Source: Streptomyces luteogriseus
GTDB lineage: Bacteria; Actinomycetota; Actinomycetes; Streptomycetales; Streptomycetaceae
DNA: 64,000 nt
NCBI RefSeq assembly: GCF_014205055.1
Contig: NZ_JACHMS010000001.1
Span: 1,674,001-1,738,000 of the forward strand
Direction of reading: 5' to 3'
Below are positions 53,160-61,975 of this stretch, piece by piece; the stretch's first letter is position 1, and every line of letters starts with the position of its first letter. The notes beneath the pieces are model-generated. The model saw only the letters and a list, made by a program, of their open reading frames with translations. It was not told where the DNA came from and made no database searches. The translations under genes and the position numbers were made by a program.

Positions 53160-53948
53160 ATGGCCACGACCCTCGCCAAGGCCGCCGACGGCACCGAGTC
53201 GGCCACGCACGCCGCCCGGATCGAGCACGTGTCGAAGTCATTCGCGGGGCCCGCCGGACAGCAGCTCGTCCTGGACGACATCACCCTCGATGTCGCGCCC
53301 GGCGAGTTCGTCACCCTCCTGGGGGCCTCGGGCTGCGGCAAGTCGACGCTGCTCAACCTGGTGGCGGGCCTGGACCGCCCCACCGCCGGCGCGATCGCCA
53401 CGGACGGCCGGCCGGCGCTGATGTTCCAGGAGCACGCGCTGTTCCCGTGGCTGACCGCGGGCAAGAACATCGAACTCGCCCTGAAGCTGCGGGGCGTGCC
53501 GAAGGCCGAGCGCCGGGAGCGTGCCGAGGAGCTGCTCGAACTGGTGCGGCTGAAGGGCGCGTACGGCAAGCGGGTGCACGAGCTGTCGGGCGGCATGCGT
53601 CAGCGCGTCGCGCTGGCCCGTGCGCTCGCCCAGGAGAGCAAGCTGCTGCTGATGGACGAGCCGTTCGCGGCTCTGGACGCCATCACGCGGGACGTGCTGC
53701 ACGACGAGCTGACCCGCATCTGGCGCGAGACGCAGCTGTCCGTCCTGTTCGTCACGCACAACGTGCGCGAGGCGGTCCGGCTCGCGCAGCGCGTGGTGCT
53801 GCTGTCCTCCCGTCCGGGCAGGATCGCCCGCGAGTGGACGGTGGACATCCCGCACCCGCGGCGCATCGAGGACACCCAGGTGGCGGAACTGTCCGTCGAG
53901 ATCACCGAAGAACTGCGTGGGGAGATCCGCCGTCATGGCCAGCACTGA
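53160..53948 (+). CDS. ssuB: Sulfonate/nitrate-type ABC transporter, ATP-binding subunit
   Basis: A 262-residue ATPase with Walker A LGASGCGKSTLLN, signature LSGGMRQRVALARAL, Walker B LLLMDEPFAALD and the H-loop FVTHNVREAVRLA. The ATG at 53160 is preceded by AGGAGGTG at 53146-53153 with 6-nt spacing; an ATG at 53133 lies before that site and is rejected. It overlaps the permease start by 14 nt. It energises import with SsuA and SsuC. Confidence 0.92.
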   Translation: MATTLAKAADGTESATHAARIEHVSKSFAGPAGQQLVLDDITLDVAPGEFVTLLGASGCGKSTLLNLVAGLDRPTAGAIATDGRPALMFQEHALFPWLTAGKNIELALKLRGVPKAERRERAEELLELVRLKGAYGKRVHELSGGMRQRVALARALAQESKLLLMDEPFAALDAITRDVLHDELTRIWRETQLSVLFVTHNVREAVRLAQRVVLLSSRPGRIAREWTVDIPHPRRIEDTQVAELSVEITEELRGEIRRHGQH

Positions 53949-54831
53949 TTCGACGACCGTCGCCAAGGACGGCAACGATCTCGCCGGGCTGGAGGCGGGC
54001 CTCGACGCGTTGGAGACGCGGCAGACGGGCCGGACCCCGTTCCGGCAGACGTTCACCGAGAAGATCCTGCCGCCCGTGCTCGCCGTCGCGCTGGTGCTGG
54101 CGGTCTGGCAGGCACTCGTCTCGTTCAAGGTCGTCGACGACCCGACGAAGCTGCCCGCGCCGTCCGCGGTGTGGGACGTCGTCCAGACCGCGTGGCTCCA
54201 GGGCGAGTTGCTCGGCTACATCTGGACCAGCGTCTCGCGCGGTCTGCTCGGGTTCCTCTTCGCCCTGCTGATCGGCACGCCGCTGGGCCTGATCGTGGCC
54301 CGGGTGAAGTTCATCCGCGCGGCGATCGGCCCGATCCTGTCGGGACTGCAGTCCCTGCCGTCGGTCGCCTGGGTGCCGCCGGCGGTGATCTGGCTGGGCC
54401 TGAACAACTCGATGATGTACGCCGTGATCCTGCTCGGCGCGGTCCCGTCGATCGCCAACGGCCTGGTCTCCGGCGTCGACCAGGTGCCTCCGCTGTTCCT
54501 GCGCGCGGGCCGCACGCTCGGCGCCACGGGCCTGAAGGGCACCTGGCACATCGTTCTGCCCGCCGCCCTTCCCGGCTACGTGGCGGGTCTGAAGCAGGGC
54601 TGGGCCTTCTCCTGGCGCTCCCTGATGGCCGCCGAGATCATCGCGTCCTTCCCGGACCTCGGCGTCGGCCTCGGCCAGTTGCTGGAGAACGGCCGCAACG
54701 CCAGCGACATGGCCATGGTGTTCGAGGCGATCCTGCTCATCCTGATCGTGGGCATCGCCATCGACCTGCTGATCTTCAGTCCGCTGGAGCGGTGGGTGCT
54801 GCGCAGCCGCGGCCTGCTGGTGAAGAGCTGA
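53935..54831 (+). CDS. ssuC: Sulfonate/nitrate-type ABC transporter, permease
   Basis: A 298-residue membrane protein with about six helices and the EAA coupling motif region (RAGRTLGATGLKGTWHIVLPAALPGYVAGL). A 45-residue hydrophilic N-terminus precedes the first helix. The start at 53935 overlaps the ATPase gene and has GGGGAG about 10 nt upstream. It completes the SsuABC-type importer. Confidence 0.92.
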   Translation: MASTDSTTVAKDGNDLAGLEAGLDALETRQTGRTPFRQTFTEKILPPVLAVALVLAVWQALVSFKVVDDPTKLPAPSAVWDVVQTAWLQGELLGYIWTSVSRGLLGFLFALLIGTPLGLIVARVKFIRAAIGPILSGLQSLPSVAWVPPAVIWLGLNNSMMYAVILLGAVPSIANGLVSGVDQVPPLFLRAGRTLGATGLKGTWHIVLPAALPGYVAGLKQGWAFSWRSLMAAEIIASFPDLGVGLGQLLENGRNASDMAMVFEAILLILIVGIAIDLLIFSPLERWVLRSRGLLVKS

Positions 54832-54836
54832 GTCCC

Positions 54837-55577
54837 ATGACCAACAAGCCCGTCCTCCTCGTCATCGCCCACGGCAGCCGCGATCCGCGTCATGCCGCGA
54901 CGGTGCACGCCCTGGTGCGCCGGGTGCGCGCGACGCGCCCCGACGTACGGGTGGAGACGGGCTTCCTGGACTTCAACGTCCCCTCGGTACAGGGGGTCCT
55001 GGAGTCCCTGGCGGTGCAGGGTGTACGCGACGTCGTCGCCCTGCCCCTCCTCCTCACCCGGGCGTTCCACGCGAAGGCGGACATCCCGGCGGTCCTCGCG
55101 GACGCGCCCCCGCAGCTGCGCATCCACCAGGCGGACGTCCTGGGCCCCTCCCCGCTGCTCACGGCAGCGCTGGAACGGCGCCTGTACGAGGCGGGCCTGA
55201 CGCCCGCCGACAAGTCCTCGACCGGGGTCGTCCTGGCCTCGGCGGGGTCCACCGACCCGGAGGCGATCGCAGTGATCGCAGACATCGCGCGGGAGTGGCG
55301 GCACACCGGTTGGTGCGCCGTGCGGCCTGCGTTCGCCTCCGCATCCCTCCCCCGCACGGAGGACGCGGTCCGCGAACTCCGCGCACTCGGCTGCTCCCGG
55401 GTCGCCGTCGCCCCGTACGTCCTGGCCCCCGGCTTCCTCCCGGACCGTATCGCCCGGGGCGCGGCCGAGGCGGATGTCCTGGCGGAGGTCCTGGGACCGG
55501 CGCCGGAGGTGGCACGGGTGGTGCTGGAGCGGTACGAGGCGGCACGGATGCCGTTGCCGGCGGCCGTGAGCGCCTGA
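54837..55577 (+). CDS. Sirohydrochlorin chelatase (CbiX/SirB-like)
   Basis: A 246-residue class II chelatase with two similar halves. The metal-binding His is in VIAHGSRDPRH, and PLLLTRAFHAKADIPAVL in the N-terminal half matches the second His site. It should insert iron into sirohydrochlorin to make siroheme, the cofactor of the sulfite reductase at the start of the locus, which explains its position. It starts 5 nt after the permease stop. Confidence 0.88.
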   Translation: MTNKPVLLVIAHGSRDPRHAATVHALVRRVRATRPDVRVETGFLDFNVPSVQGVLESLAVQGVRDVVALPLLLTRAFHAKADIPAVLADAPPQLRIHQADVLGPSPLLTAALERRLYEAGLTPADKSSTGVVLASAGSTDPEAIAVIADIAREWRHTGWCAVRPAFASASLPRTEDAVRELRALGCSRVAVAPYVLAPGFLPDRIARGAAEADVLAEVLGPAPEVARVVLERYEAARMPLPAAVSA

Positions 55578-55580
55578 CGG

Positions 55581-56408
55581 TCACGCCGCCGTCTCCTCGT
55601 GGGGTTCCGGCTGGAGGGCGAAGGAGTACGGGGCCCACGGGCCGGTGATCTCCACGCGGAGGCCGGGGACGCCCTGGGCGGCCGTGAGGATGCCCGTGCG
55701 GAAGGCGGTGACCCGGTCCTTCGGGACGAGGTAGGCGTCGTTGCCGATGTTGGTGCCGGGGGCCGTACCGGCCAGGCTGCCGCGTTCGGGGGTGTGGGCG
55801 ACGCGGTCGACGGCGAGGGTCCCGGCCGTGTCGGTGAGGCGGGCGGCGGCCTGGACGACCGTGCGCCAGGCCTCCTCGTTCCTGCGCTGTCTGCGGCGGC
55901 GGATCACCTGGTAGGCACGGCCTACGCCGAGGCCCGTCAGGGGGTCCTGCGGGGACTCCGCGTCGGCCTCGGGAGGGGTGATGTCCGGGGCGGCGTAGAT
56001 CTTGACGCCGAGTTCGACATGACCTGTGAGCCGGTCGAGCAGGGAGAGGAAGTAGCCGCGGCGGGTGTCGAGGGCCTGCCGGGCGGTGTCCTCGTCGCGG
56101 TAGACGGTGGCGAGGCGCAGGGGCAGTACGGCGGCGCCCGAGGCCACCAGGGCGGCCACCACGGCGTGGTGGGAACGGACCGTGGACTCCAGCCAGTCCA
56201 GGTCGTCGAGGTGAGCCTGGAGGGGAGCGTCGTCGTAGTCGGCGGGCGGGACGTGGCCGACGGCGAAGGCGAGCGGAGGACTGGTGACGGCCGGGTCGAC
56301 CAGGTGGATCGGCTCACCGGCGACACCGCGCAGACGGGCCGTGGCCGCCGCGGCCTCGGGGGTGCGGCGCAGGACCGCGTAGGCGTAGACGAGGTTCGTG
56401 TCGCTCAT
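55581..56408 (-). CDS. gvpF: GvpL/GvpF family gas vesicle protein (orphan)
   Basis: A 275-residue soluble protein of the GvpL/GvpF family. It starts with the typical VYAYAVLR and has LVASGAAVLPLRLATVYRDE and LTGHVELGVKIYAA, then an AYLVPKDRVTAFRTGI and ITGPWAPYSF C-terminus. In gas vesicle clusters these are minor shell or assembly proteins. No gvpA or other gvp gene is visible in the window, so this copy stands alone and its present role is unclear. AGGAG lies 8 nt before the ATG. Converges with the chelatase gene (3-bp gap). Confidence 0.85.
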   Translation of the reverse strand: MSDTNLVYAYAVLRRTPEAAAATARLRGVAGEPIHLVDPAVTSPPLAFAVGHVPPADYDDAPLQAHLDDLDWLESTVRSHHAVVAALVASGAAVLPLRLATVYRDEDTARQALDTRRGYFLSLLDRLTGHVELGVKIYAAPDITPPEADAESPQDPLTGLGVGRAYQVIRRRRQRRNEEAWRTVVQAAARLTDTAGTLAVDRVAHTPERGSLAGTAPGTNIGNDAYLVPKDRVTAFRTGILTAAQGVPGLRVEITGPWAPYSFALQPEPHEETAA

Positions 56409-56901
56409 GCTGCGGGCTCCTGTCGGTGGCCGTGCGATTCCTCTCGCGAGACTCCGTTCTCGTGCCGTCCGCCGGTAGGTACGCAGCGGACGGCGGAGGC
56501 GTTCACGGGAACGGCCGACGGATTGGCCTCGCCCCGGGGTCAGGGCGGCTCCGGCGGGAGCACTACCGCGACGGCTGGTACGAGGACCACTGAGTCACGG
56601 AGTACCGGGCGCGGGACGGCGGCCGGCCGCCGCCGATGCTCAGCTCCACAGCGGGTACGGCCTTTCACGCCGCCGAACGGCGTGGAGCTGCTGACGCTGA
56701 ACGGCGTGGAGCTGCTCCCCTGGGACGGCCGGGAGTCCTGGCTCCGCAAGGGCGCGTCCCTCGGCGAGGACGCCCTCGCGGTGGCCGACGCGGTCGTCGC
56801 CGCCCGCTCCCCGGACTACTGGCCGCGGCTCTTCGCGGACCCGCGGCTGAGAGCGCCGGCCGGGATCACGTCGTGCACGTCCTGTCCGGGGGGCCGCCGG
56901 G
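56409..56901 (+). pseudogene. Stretch with probable gene remnants upstream of gvpF
   Basis: No intact gene is found in these 493 bases. Two coding-like pieces are on the + strand. One ends RLRREHYRDGWYEDH before TGA at about 56592. The other (56672 to about 56875) reads PNGVELLTLNGVELLPWDGR onward to SPDYWPRLFADPRLRAPAG with near-uniform G/C third positions and a 24-bp in-frame duplication (56675-56692 and 56699-56716). Neither has a start or a recognisable family. They look like leftovers of deleted genes. Confidence 0.4.
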
Positions 56902-57276
56902 TCACGTCGCCCGTTCGCTGAACGGGGTGGCCTGGTGGAAGTAGAGCAGCCAGCGGCCCTCCGCGCGCCGCCACAGCGAACTGCGGTGGGCGCGGCTGCC
57001 GTCGTACTCCGTGTCGTAGGTGAGGTGGACCAGGTCGGGGGCGAGCTGCACGCCTCGCAGGGCGGAGACGGCGACGGGCCGGGCGCCGGTCTCGGTGGTC
57101 GCGGCCAGGGAGGCGATGATGGCGGCCCGGCTCCAGTGCCGGCCGGAGGCGCCGAACTCGTGGAAGTCGGGGTGCAGCAGCGCCCCGACCCGTTCGGGTG
57201 AGCGGCGGATCTTCGGGGTGAGCAGGGCGAGTTCGCCCTCCATCGCGGACTCGACGGCCGGGTTGTGCTCAGGCAC
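56902..57276 (-). CDS. DUF4440/SnoaL-like small protein
   Basis: A 124-residue single-domain cone-shaped alpha+beta protein of the NTF2-like superfamily. The features are an N-terminal helix (AVESAMEGELALLTPKIRRS), LHPDFHEFGASGRHWSRAAI and a C-terminal WRRAEGRWLLYFHQATPF strand pair. Such proteins bind small molecules or act as enzymes; no active site is evident. It overlaps the end of the DUF1697 gene by 8 nt and is probably co-transcribed from that promoter. Confidence 0.8.
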   Translation of the reverse strand: MPEHNPAVESAMEGELALLTPKIRRSPERVGALLHPDFHEFGASGRHWSRAAIIASLAATTETGARPVAVSALRGVQLAPDLVHLTYDTEYDGSRAHRSSLWRRAEGRWLLYFHQATPFSERAT

Positions 57277-57817
57277 CTGTCATCTCCACCAGCTTGACGA
57301 CCGTGTTCCAGTTGCGGGTGGTGGCGATCAGGCCCTTGTTGATGCGGGGTTTCGACAGGTGTTCGGCCAGCTTGGAGCGGCCCAGGCCGTTCGGGGCGTA
57401 CAGGTACAGGGCCCGGTCGCCGAGGCGGAACTCCTCGGGGAGGTAGGCCTCCTGGCCGATCTCCGCGAAGCGGTCGGGGGTGACGGGGGCGGAGAAGTAG
57501 GTGACGTGGAGCTGCTTGGGCTCCAGGTCGGCGGCCGGGAACGGGCAGGCGTCCGCGATCGCCCGCAGGTAGGCGTGGTCGCGCACGATCACGTCGACGC
57601 CGAAGCCGAAGCGCTCCTCGAGGGCCCGCGCGATCTCACCGGCCAGCGACTCCTCGTCGCCGTGGCCGGAGGCGAACACGGCCTGGCCGCTCTGCAGATG
57701 GGTGCGGACGTCGTCGAGGCCGAGGTCCGTCAGGAGCGTGCGCAGGTCGGCCATGGGGACCTTCCGGCTGCCGCCCACGTTGATGCCGCGCAGCAGGGCC
57801 GCGTATGTCGTCGTCAT
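57269..57817 (-). CDS. DUF1697 family protein
   Basis: A 182-residue soluble protein with the DUF1697 opening YAALLRGINVGGSRKVPMADL, the middle THLQSGQAVFAS and the end ATTRNWNTVVKLVEM. Function unknown; it is widespread in bacteria. TATCGT is exactly 6 nt before the ATG, pointing to a leaderless transcript. A 15-bp hairpin lies 15 nt upstream of the start, overlapping where the -35 would be. Confidence 0.9.
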   Translation of the reverse strand: MTTTYAALLRGINVGGSRKVPMADLRTLLTDLGLDDVRTHLQSGQAVFASGHGDEESLAGEIARALEERFGFGVDVIVRDHAYLRAIADACPFPAADLEPKQLHVTYFSAPVTPDRFAEIGQEAYLPEEFRLGDRALYLYAPNGLGRSKLAEHLSKPRINKGLIATTRNWNTVVKLVEMTGA

Positions 57818-57831
57818 CCGCTCACGATAAG

Positions 57832-57870
57832 GCGGCCGTCGTGCCCCGTGGGGGTGGGCACGACGGCCGC
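57832..57870. other. Isolated 15-bp hairpin between divergent genes
   Basis: A perfect inverted repeat: 57832-57846 (gcggccgtcgtgccc) with 57856-57870, loop 9 nt. Genes on both sides are transcribed away from it, so it is not an ordinary terminator of either. It may be a protein-binding site, a remnant terminator or a small RNA element. Confidence 0.5.
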
Positions 57871-58155
57871 TCCGGGCAGTGCCCGGCCCCGTAAATTACT
57901 CACCGGTCATTGCGGGGCACAACCGTCTGCTCAGGATCCACACACCCGGGGAGCCCGAGATGTCCGGCGATAGGTGTAAGGGGCCACGGCCCGTGGGGGT
58001 CCTCCCCAGTGGGGAGAGGGGCGCCCCATGGGGATGAGTTCCGGCCCCGCCACTTCACCGGGCAGCACGACGAGATGGCTTTATCCGGCCCATACCTTCG
58101 AAGTGAAAGGGGGCGGCAGGGGGCCGCCACCGCATCACGAGGGGGCAAGCCCGTC
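57871..58155. other. Non-coding upstream region of the MMPL exporter
   Basis: No gene is recognised here. The region has an AT-rich patch near 57892-57900 (gtaaattact) and around 58078-58105 that could hold promoters. GGCGGC and GCCGCC form a short stem near 58112-58128. Confidence 0.35.
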
Positions 58156-60408
58156 ATGGGGAACGGAGACATACGGGTGCGGGGTCTCGCCGCCCGGGCC
58201 GGCGGCTGGAGCGCCCGGCACCGATGGGCTGCCGTCGGTATCTGGGTACTGTTCGTCGCCCTGGCGATGGGGCTCGGTTCGGCTGCGGGCCGGGTCGACG
58301 TCAAGGACAGCGACCAGCTGAAGGGCGAGACGCACACCGCGGCACGCATCGTCGAGGACGCCGGCATCGACGAGCCGGCCAGTGAGACCGTGCTGCTCCA
58401 GGCCAGGGGCGGTGGCCTGAAGGCGACGGACCCCGAGTTCCGGGATGCCGTCGACGCGGTCGTGCGGGCCGTCGAGGGGACCGGCCGGGTCACCGAGGTG
58501 ACCTCGCCGTACGAGACGAAGACGATCTCGAAGGACGGCCGCAGCGCGCTCGTGCAGTTCGACATGCGCGGCGAGTCGGACACCGCCGGCGAGCGGATCG
58601 AACCGGTGCTGGAGGCCGTCGAGGGCGTTCAGCAGGATCACGAGTCGCTGCGGATCGAGGAGATCGGCGGCGCCAGCATGATGAAGACGTTCGACGACGC
58701 GTTCGGCGACGACTTCGAGAAGGCCGAGTACTCCGCGGTGCCGGTGGCCCTCGGCATTCTGCTCATCGCCTTCGGGGCGCTGGTGGCGGCGCTGCTGCCG
58801 GTACTGCTGGCGATCACCGCGATCATGGCGACGATGGGTCTGATGGGCGTCGTCAGCCATGTGATGCCGATGAGCGACACCGCGAACTCCGTGATGCTGC
58901 TGGTCGGTCTGGCCGTCGGCGTCGACTACTGCCTGTTCTACCTGCGCCGCGAGCGCGAGGAGCGCGAGGCCGGCCGGGACGCGCAGACGGCCCTGCGGAT
59001 CGCCGCCGCGACCAGTGGCCGGGCGATCGTCGTCTCGGGTGTCACGGTGTGCGTGGCGATGGCGGGCATGCTGTTCACCGGGCTCGCCGAGTTCGAGGCG
59101 ATGGGCCTGGCCTCGCTGATGGTGGTGGCCGTGGCGATGGTGGGGTCCGTGACGGTGCTGCCCGCGCTGCTGTCGCTGCTGGGCGAGCGCGTCGAGAAGG
59201 GCCGTCTGCCGTTCCTGGGGCGGCGCAGGCGGAGCGGCGGGCGTCAGGACAGCCGGTTCTGGACGGCCGTGCTGCGGCGCGTCCTCGCCAAGCCGGTGGT
59301 CGCCGTCGTCGTGGCGGCCGGTGCGCTGCTGGCCATCTCGGCTCCCGCGCTCGGCATGAAGACGCAACAGCTCACTCTGGACCAGGAGTTCGGTGACTCG
59401 CTGCCCATCGTGCAGACGTACAACCGGCTCAACGACGCCTTCCCGGGCGGTTCCGAACCGGCCGAGGTGATCGTCAAGGCGCGTGACATCAACGCGCCGG
59501 AGGTGAAGTCCGCGCTCGCCGACTTCCGTGACCGGGCGATCAGTTCGGGCGCCTCGCGGGGGCCGGTGGAGATCAAGCTGCACGACGCGCAGAACGTCGC
59601 GTTCGTCTACGTCCCGCTCGTCGGCGGCTCCGATCAGGACAAGGCGGGCGCGAGCCTGGACACGCTGCGGGACGAGGTGCGCCCGGCGACGCTCGGCAAG
59701 GTCGACGGGGTCGAGGCGCCCATCACCGGGCAGGTGGCCGGGTCGAAGGACTTCAACGACCAGCTGGCCGGTGCCGTGGTCCCGGTGTTCGCGTTCGTCG
59801 TGGTCTTCGCCTTCGTGCTGATGCTGCTGTCGTTCCGCTCGCTGACCATCGCGATCACGTCGATCGTGCTGAACCTGCTGTCGGTGGGCGCCGCGTACGG
59901 CATTCTCGTCGCCGTCTTCCAGCACGGCTGGGGGGCGTCCCTGGTGGGCGCGGAGGGCGTCGGCGCGATCATCACCTGGCTGCCGCTGTTCCTCTTCGTG
60001 ATCCTGTTCGGCCTGTCGATGGACTACCACGTGTTCGTGGTCTCCCGGATCCGCGAGGCGCGACTGCGGGGACTGGCGACGAAGGACGCGATCCGGCACG
60101 GCGTGGTCACCACGGCCGGGGTGGTCACCAGTGCCGCGGTCATCATGGTCGCCGTGTTCGCGATCTTCGGGACGCTGTCCATGCAGTCCATGAAGCAGAT
60201 GGGCGTCGGCCTCGCGGCCGCGGTGCTCATCGACGCGACGATCATCCGGGGCGTGCTGCTGCCGGCCGTGATGGCGCTGCTCGGCGAGCGCAACTGGTAC
60301 CTGCCGAAGTGGCTGCACCGGCTTCCGGACCTCACGCACGACGAGACGCCGCAGGCGGTCGCGGCGCCGGCGACGCGGGACGACGAGGGCGAGCCCCTGA
60401 AAGTCTGA
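58156..60408 (+). CDS. MMPL family (RND-type) membrane exporter
   Basis: A 750-residue membrane protein with 12 predicted helices in two repeated MMPL halves, each with a large extracytoplasmic loop after its first helix. The proton-relay D-Y pairs are visible as VGVDYCLFYLRRE (first half) and FGLSMDYHVFVVSRIREA (second half). It probably exports lipids or a lipophilic metabolite using the proton gradient. The ATG at 58156 precedes a short hydrophilic N-terminus and helix 1. A long terminator hairpin follows. Confidence 0.92.
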   Translation: MGNGDIRVRGLAARAGGWSARHRWAAVGIWVLFVALAMGLGSAAGRVDVKDSDQLKGETHTAARIVEDAGIDEPASETVLLQARGGGLKATDPEFRDAVDAVVRAVEGTGRVTEVTSPYETKTISKDGRSALVQFDMRGESDTAGERIEPVLEAVEGVQQDHESLRIEEIGGASMMKTFDDAFGDDFEKAEYSAVPVALGILLIAFGALVAALLPVLLAITAIMATMGLMGVVSHVMPMSDTANSVMLLVGLAVGVDYCLFYLRREREEREAGRDAQTALRIAAATSGRAIVVSGVTVCVAMAGMLFTGLAEFEAMGLASLMVVAVAMVGSVTVLPALLSLLGERVEKGRLPFLGRRRRSGGRQDSRFWTAVLRRVLAKPVVAVVVAAGALLAISAPALGMKTQQLTLDQEFGDSLPIVQTYNRLNDAFPGGSEPAEVIVKARDINAPEVKSALADFRDRAISSGASRGPVEIKLHDAQNVAFVYVPLVGGSDQDKAGASLDTLRDEVRPATLGKVDGVEAPITGQVAGSKDFNDQLAGAVVPVFAFVVVFAFVLMLLSFRSLTIAITSIVLNLLSVGAAYGILVAVFQHGWGASLVGAEGVGAIITWLPLFLFVILFGLSMDYHVFVVSRIREARLRGLATKDAIRHGVVTTAGVVTSAAVIMVAVFAIFGTLSMQSMKQMGVGLAAAVLIDATIIRGVLLPAVMALLGERNWYLPKWLHRLPDLTHDETPQAVAAPATRDDEGEPLKV

Positions 60409-60421
60409 TCACCGCGGTGGC

Positions 60422-60467
60422 GGGGAAGGGCCTGTTGGTTGCCGGGGCAACCAACAGGCCCTTCCCC
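60422..60467. terminator. Long bidirectional terminator hairpin
   Basis: A perfect inverted repeat with 22-nt arms (60422-60443 and 60446-60467) separated by 2 nt. It lies between the MMPL stop and the end of the convergent small gene, 9 nt from the latter, so it can stop transcription from both sides. Confidence 0.85.
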
Positions 60468-60476
60468 GTCCGCTCG

Positions 60477-60794
60477 TCAGGTCAGCCGCCGCACCTGGAG
60501 CACCCGCTCGTCGCAGCGCACGATCTCCAGCTCGCGGTCCGGGCGGCTGCCCCCGAAGGAGAGCGCGAGGTGACGGTCCGACACCAGACGCCAGCGGCCG
60601 GGCACGGCACCGGGGGCGTCACCGCGTCCCAGCGGGTGGTCGACGAAGGCGCCGTCGGGTGCGAACTCCATGCCGCGGCGCCCTCGCGCCGGCGGGAAGG
60701 GGAAGTCGTCCGGCCGGTAGACCCGTACGTCCTCGTGGTCCTCCTCGTAGGAGTGGAGCCACGAACGGAACAGGCCCGACGGGGGTTCTCGCAT
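60477..60794 (-). CDS. Hypothetical small protein
   Basis: A 105-residue soluble protein with no family I can name. It contains aromatic and acidic patches near the start (RSWLHSYEEDHEDVRVYRP), a middle PPARGRRGMEFAPDGAFVDH and a C-terminal beta-rich part (RWRLVSDRHLALSFGG, LEIVRCDERVLQVRRL) that looks lipocalin-like. GAGGTGG lies about 8 nt before the ATG at 60794. Transcribed alone, divergent from the metalloprotease. Confidence 0.65.
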   Translation of the reverse strand: MREPPSGLFRSWLHSYEEDHEDVRVYRPDDFPFPPARGRRGMEFAPDGAFVDHPLGRGDAPGAVPGRWRLVSDRHLALSFGGSRPDRELEIVRCDERVLQVRRLT

Positions 60795-60829
60795 GACCCG
60801 GCCACCTCACTCGTCCCATACTGTCCGCA

Positions 60830-60859
60830 TTGCCGCTCTGATACACAAGTGACTAGAAT
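60830..60859 (+). promoter_or_regulatory. Strong sigma-70-like promoter of the metalloprotease gene
   Basis: TTGCCG (60830-60835) and TAGAAT (60854-60859) are separated by 18 nt, a close match to the housekeeping consensus in an unusually AT-rich patch. Expected transcription starts at about 60866. An ATG at 60869 follows at once. Confidence 0.6.
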
Positions 60860-60994
60860 TATCAGTGTATGGGTTCAGAGGGCACGGGCAACCGACCGCT
60901 CCGACCGGCGTCGCCCGGCCCTCGCGGCGCGTGTCAGACGCGCAGTTCCGCAGCCGCGTGCGCGGCACACCCCAGCTCCCCCCGGGGGCAAGCC

Positions 60995-61945
60995 ATGTCC
61001 GATGCGCAGGCATTCCTTCGCGCCACCTCGCCCGACTACAGCCGCTGGTGCGGCGCCATGGAGGTACACCGCAGACTCCTCAGCCTGAACCCGGAGTACG
61101 CCGAGAACCGGGCCCTCATCGAGAACACCGCGTTCGCCTACGAGTCGATGGAGCAGGTCACCGCCCGGCAGGGCCTGATCGACATCCCCGTCGTCGTGCA
61201 CGTCGTGCACAGCACCCCCGAACAGGACGTGAGCGACGCCCAGATCCACAGTCAGATCGACGTCCTCAACCAGGACTTCCGCGCGAGCAACCCGGACGTG
61301 AGCAAGGTGCCCGCGGTCTGGCAGGACCTGGTGGCCGACGCCCGGCTGCAGTTCCACCTCGCCCGGACCGACCCCTTGGGTCGCCCCACGGACGGCATCA
61401 CCCGGACCAGGAGCGCCAACGACGGCTGGGACACGGACGACCTGGTCAAGTTCAGTCTGAGCGGTGGCCAGGACGCCTGGCCCGCGGACATCTACCTGAA
61501 CCTCTGGGTCTGCCAGTTGCGCCGCGGGCTGCTGGGCTACGCGCAGTTCCCGGGCGGCGCCGCCTCCACGGACGGCGTGGTCATCACCCACACCGCCCTC
61601 GGGACCACCGGTACCGCCACGGCGCCGTTCGACGGCGGCCGCACGGCCGTGCACGAGATCGGGCACTGGCTGAACCTGCGGCACATCTGGGGCGACGACG
61701 ACGAGGGGTGCAGCGGCAGCGACTTCGTGGCGGACACCCCCAACCAGGGCGGCGCGAACGCCGGTTCGCCCACGTTCCCCCATGTGACGTGCGGCAACGG
61801 ACCGGACGGCGACATGTTCATGAACTACATGGACTACACGGACGACGCCGCGATGTTCATGTTCACCAAGGGCCAGTCGGCGCGCATGGACGCCACGCTC
61901 GACAACGCCCGCCTGACCCTGACCCGGCAGGCCGTCGCGGTGTGA
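60995..61945 (+). CDS. M43-type (pappalysin/cytophagalysin-like) zinc metalloprotease
   Basis: A 316-residue metzincin protease. The zinc motif is HEIGHWLNLRH (His220, Glu221, His224, His230) and the Met-turn is in MFMNYMDYTDD. Family features are IPVVVHVVHSTPEQDVSDAQ and IDVLNQDFRASNPD, which are typical of the M43 group. The start at 60995 follows a G-rich weak ribosome site and gives no signal peptide. An in-frame ATG at 60869, right behind a strong promoter, would add 42 residues without a clear signal either. Secretion is usual for the family, so the export route here is unexplained. Confidence 0.85.
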   Translation: MSDAQAFLRATSPDYSRWCGAMEVHRRLLSLNPEYAENRALIENTAFAYESMEQVTARQGLIDIPVVVHVVHSTPEQDVSDAQIHSQIDVLNQDFRASNPDVSKVPAVWQDLVADARLQFHLARTDPLGRPTDGITRTRSANDGWDTDDLVKFSLSGGQDAWPADIYLNLWVCQLRRGLLGYAQFPGGAASTDGVVITHTALGTTGTATAPFDGGRTAVHEIGHWLNLRHIWGDDDEGCSGSDFVADTPNQGGANAGSPTFPHVTCGNGPDGDMFMNYMDYTDDAAMFMFTKGQSARMDATLDNARLTLTRQAVAV

Positions 61946-61975
61946 TGACGACGGCCCGACCCCGGCACGGCGGGC

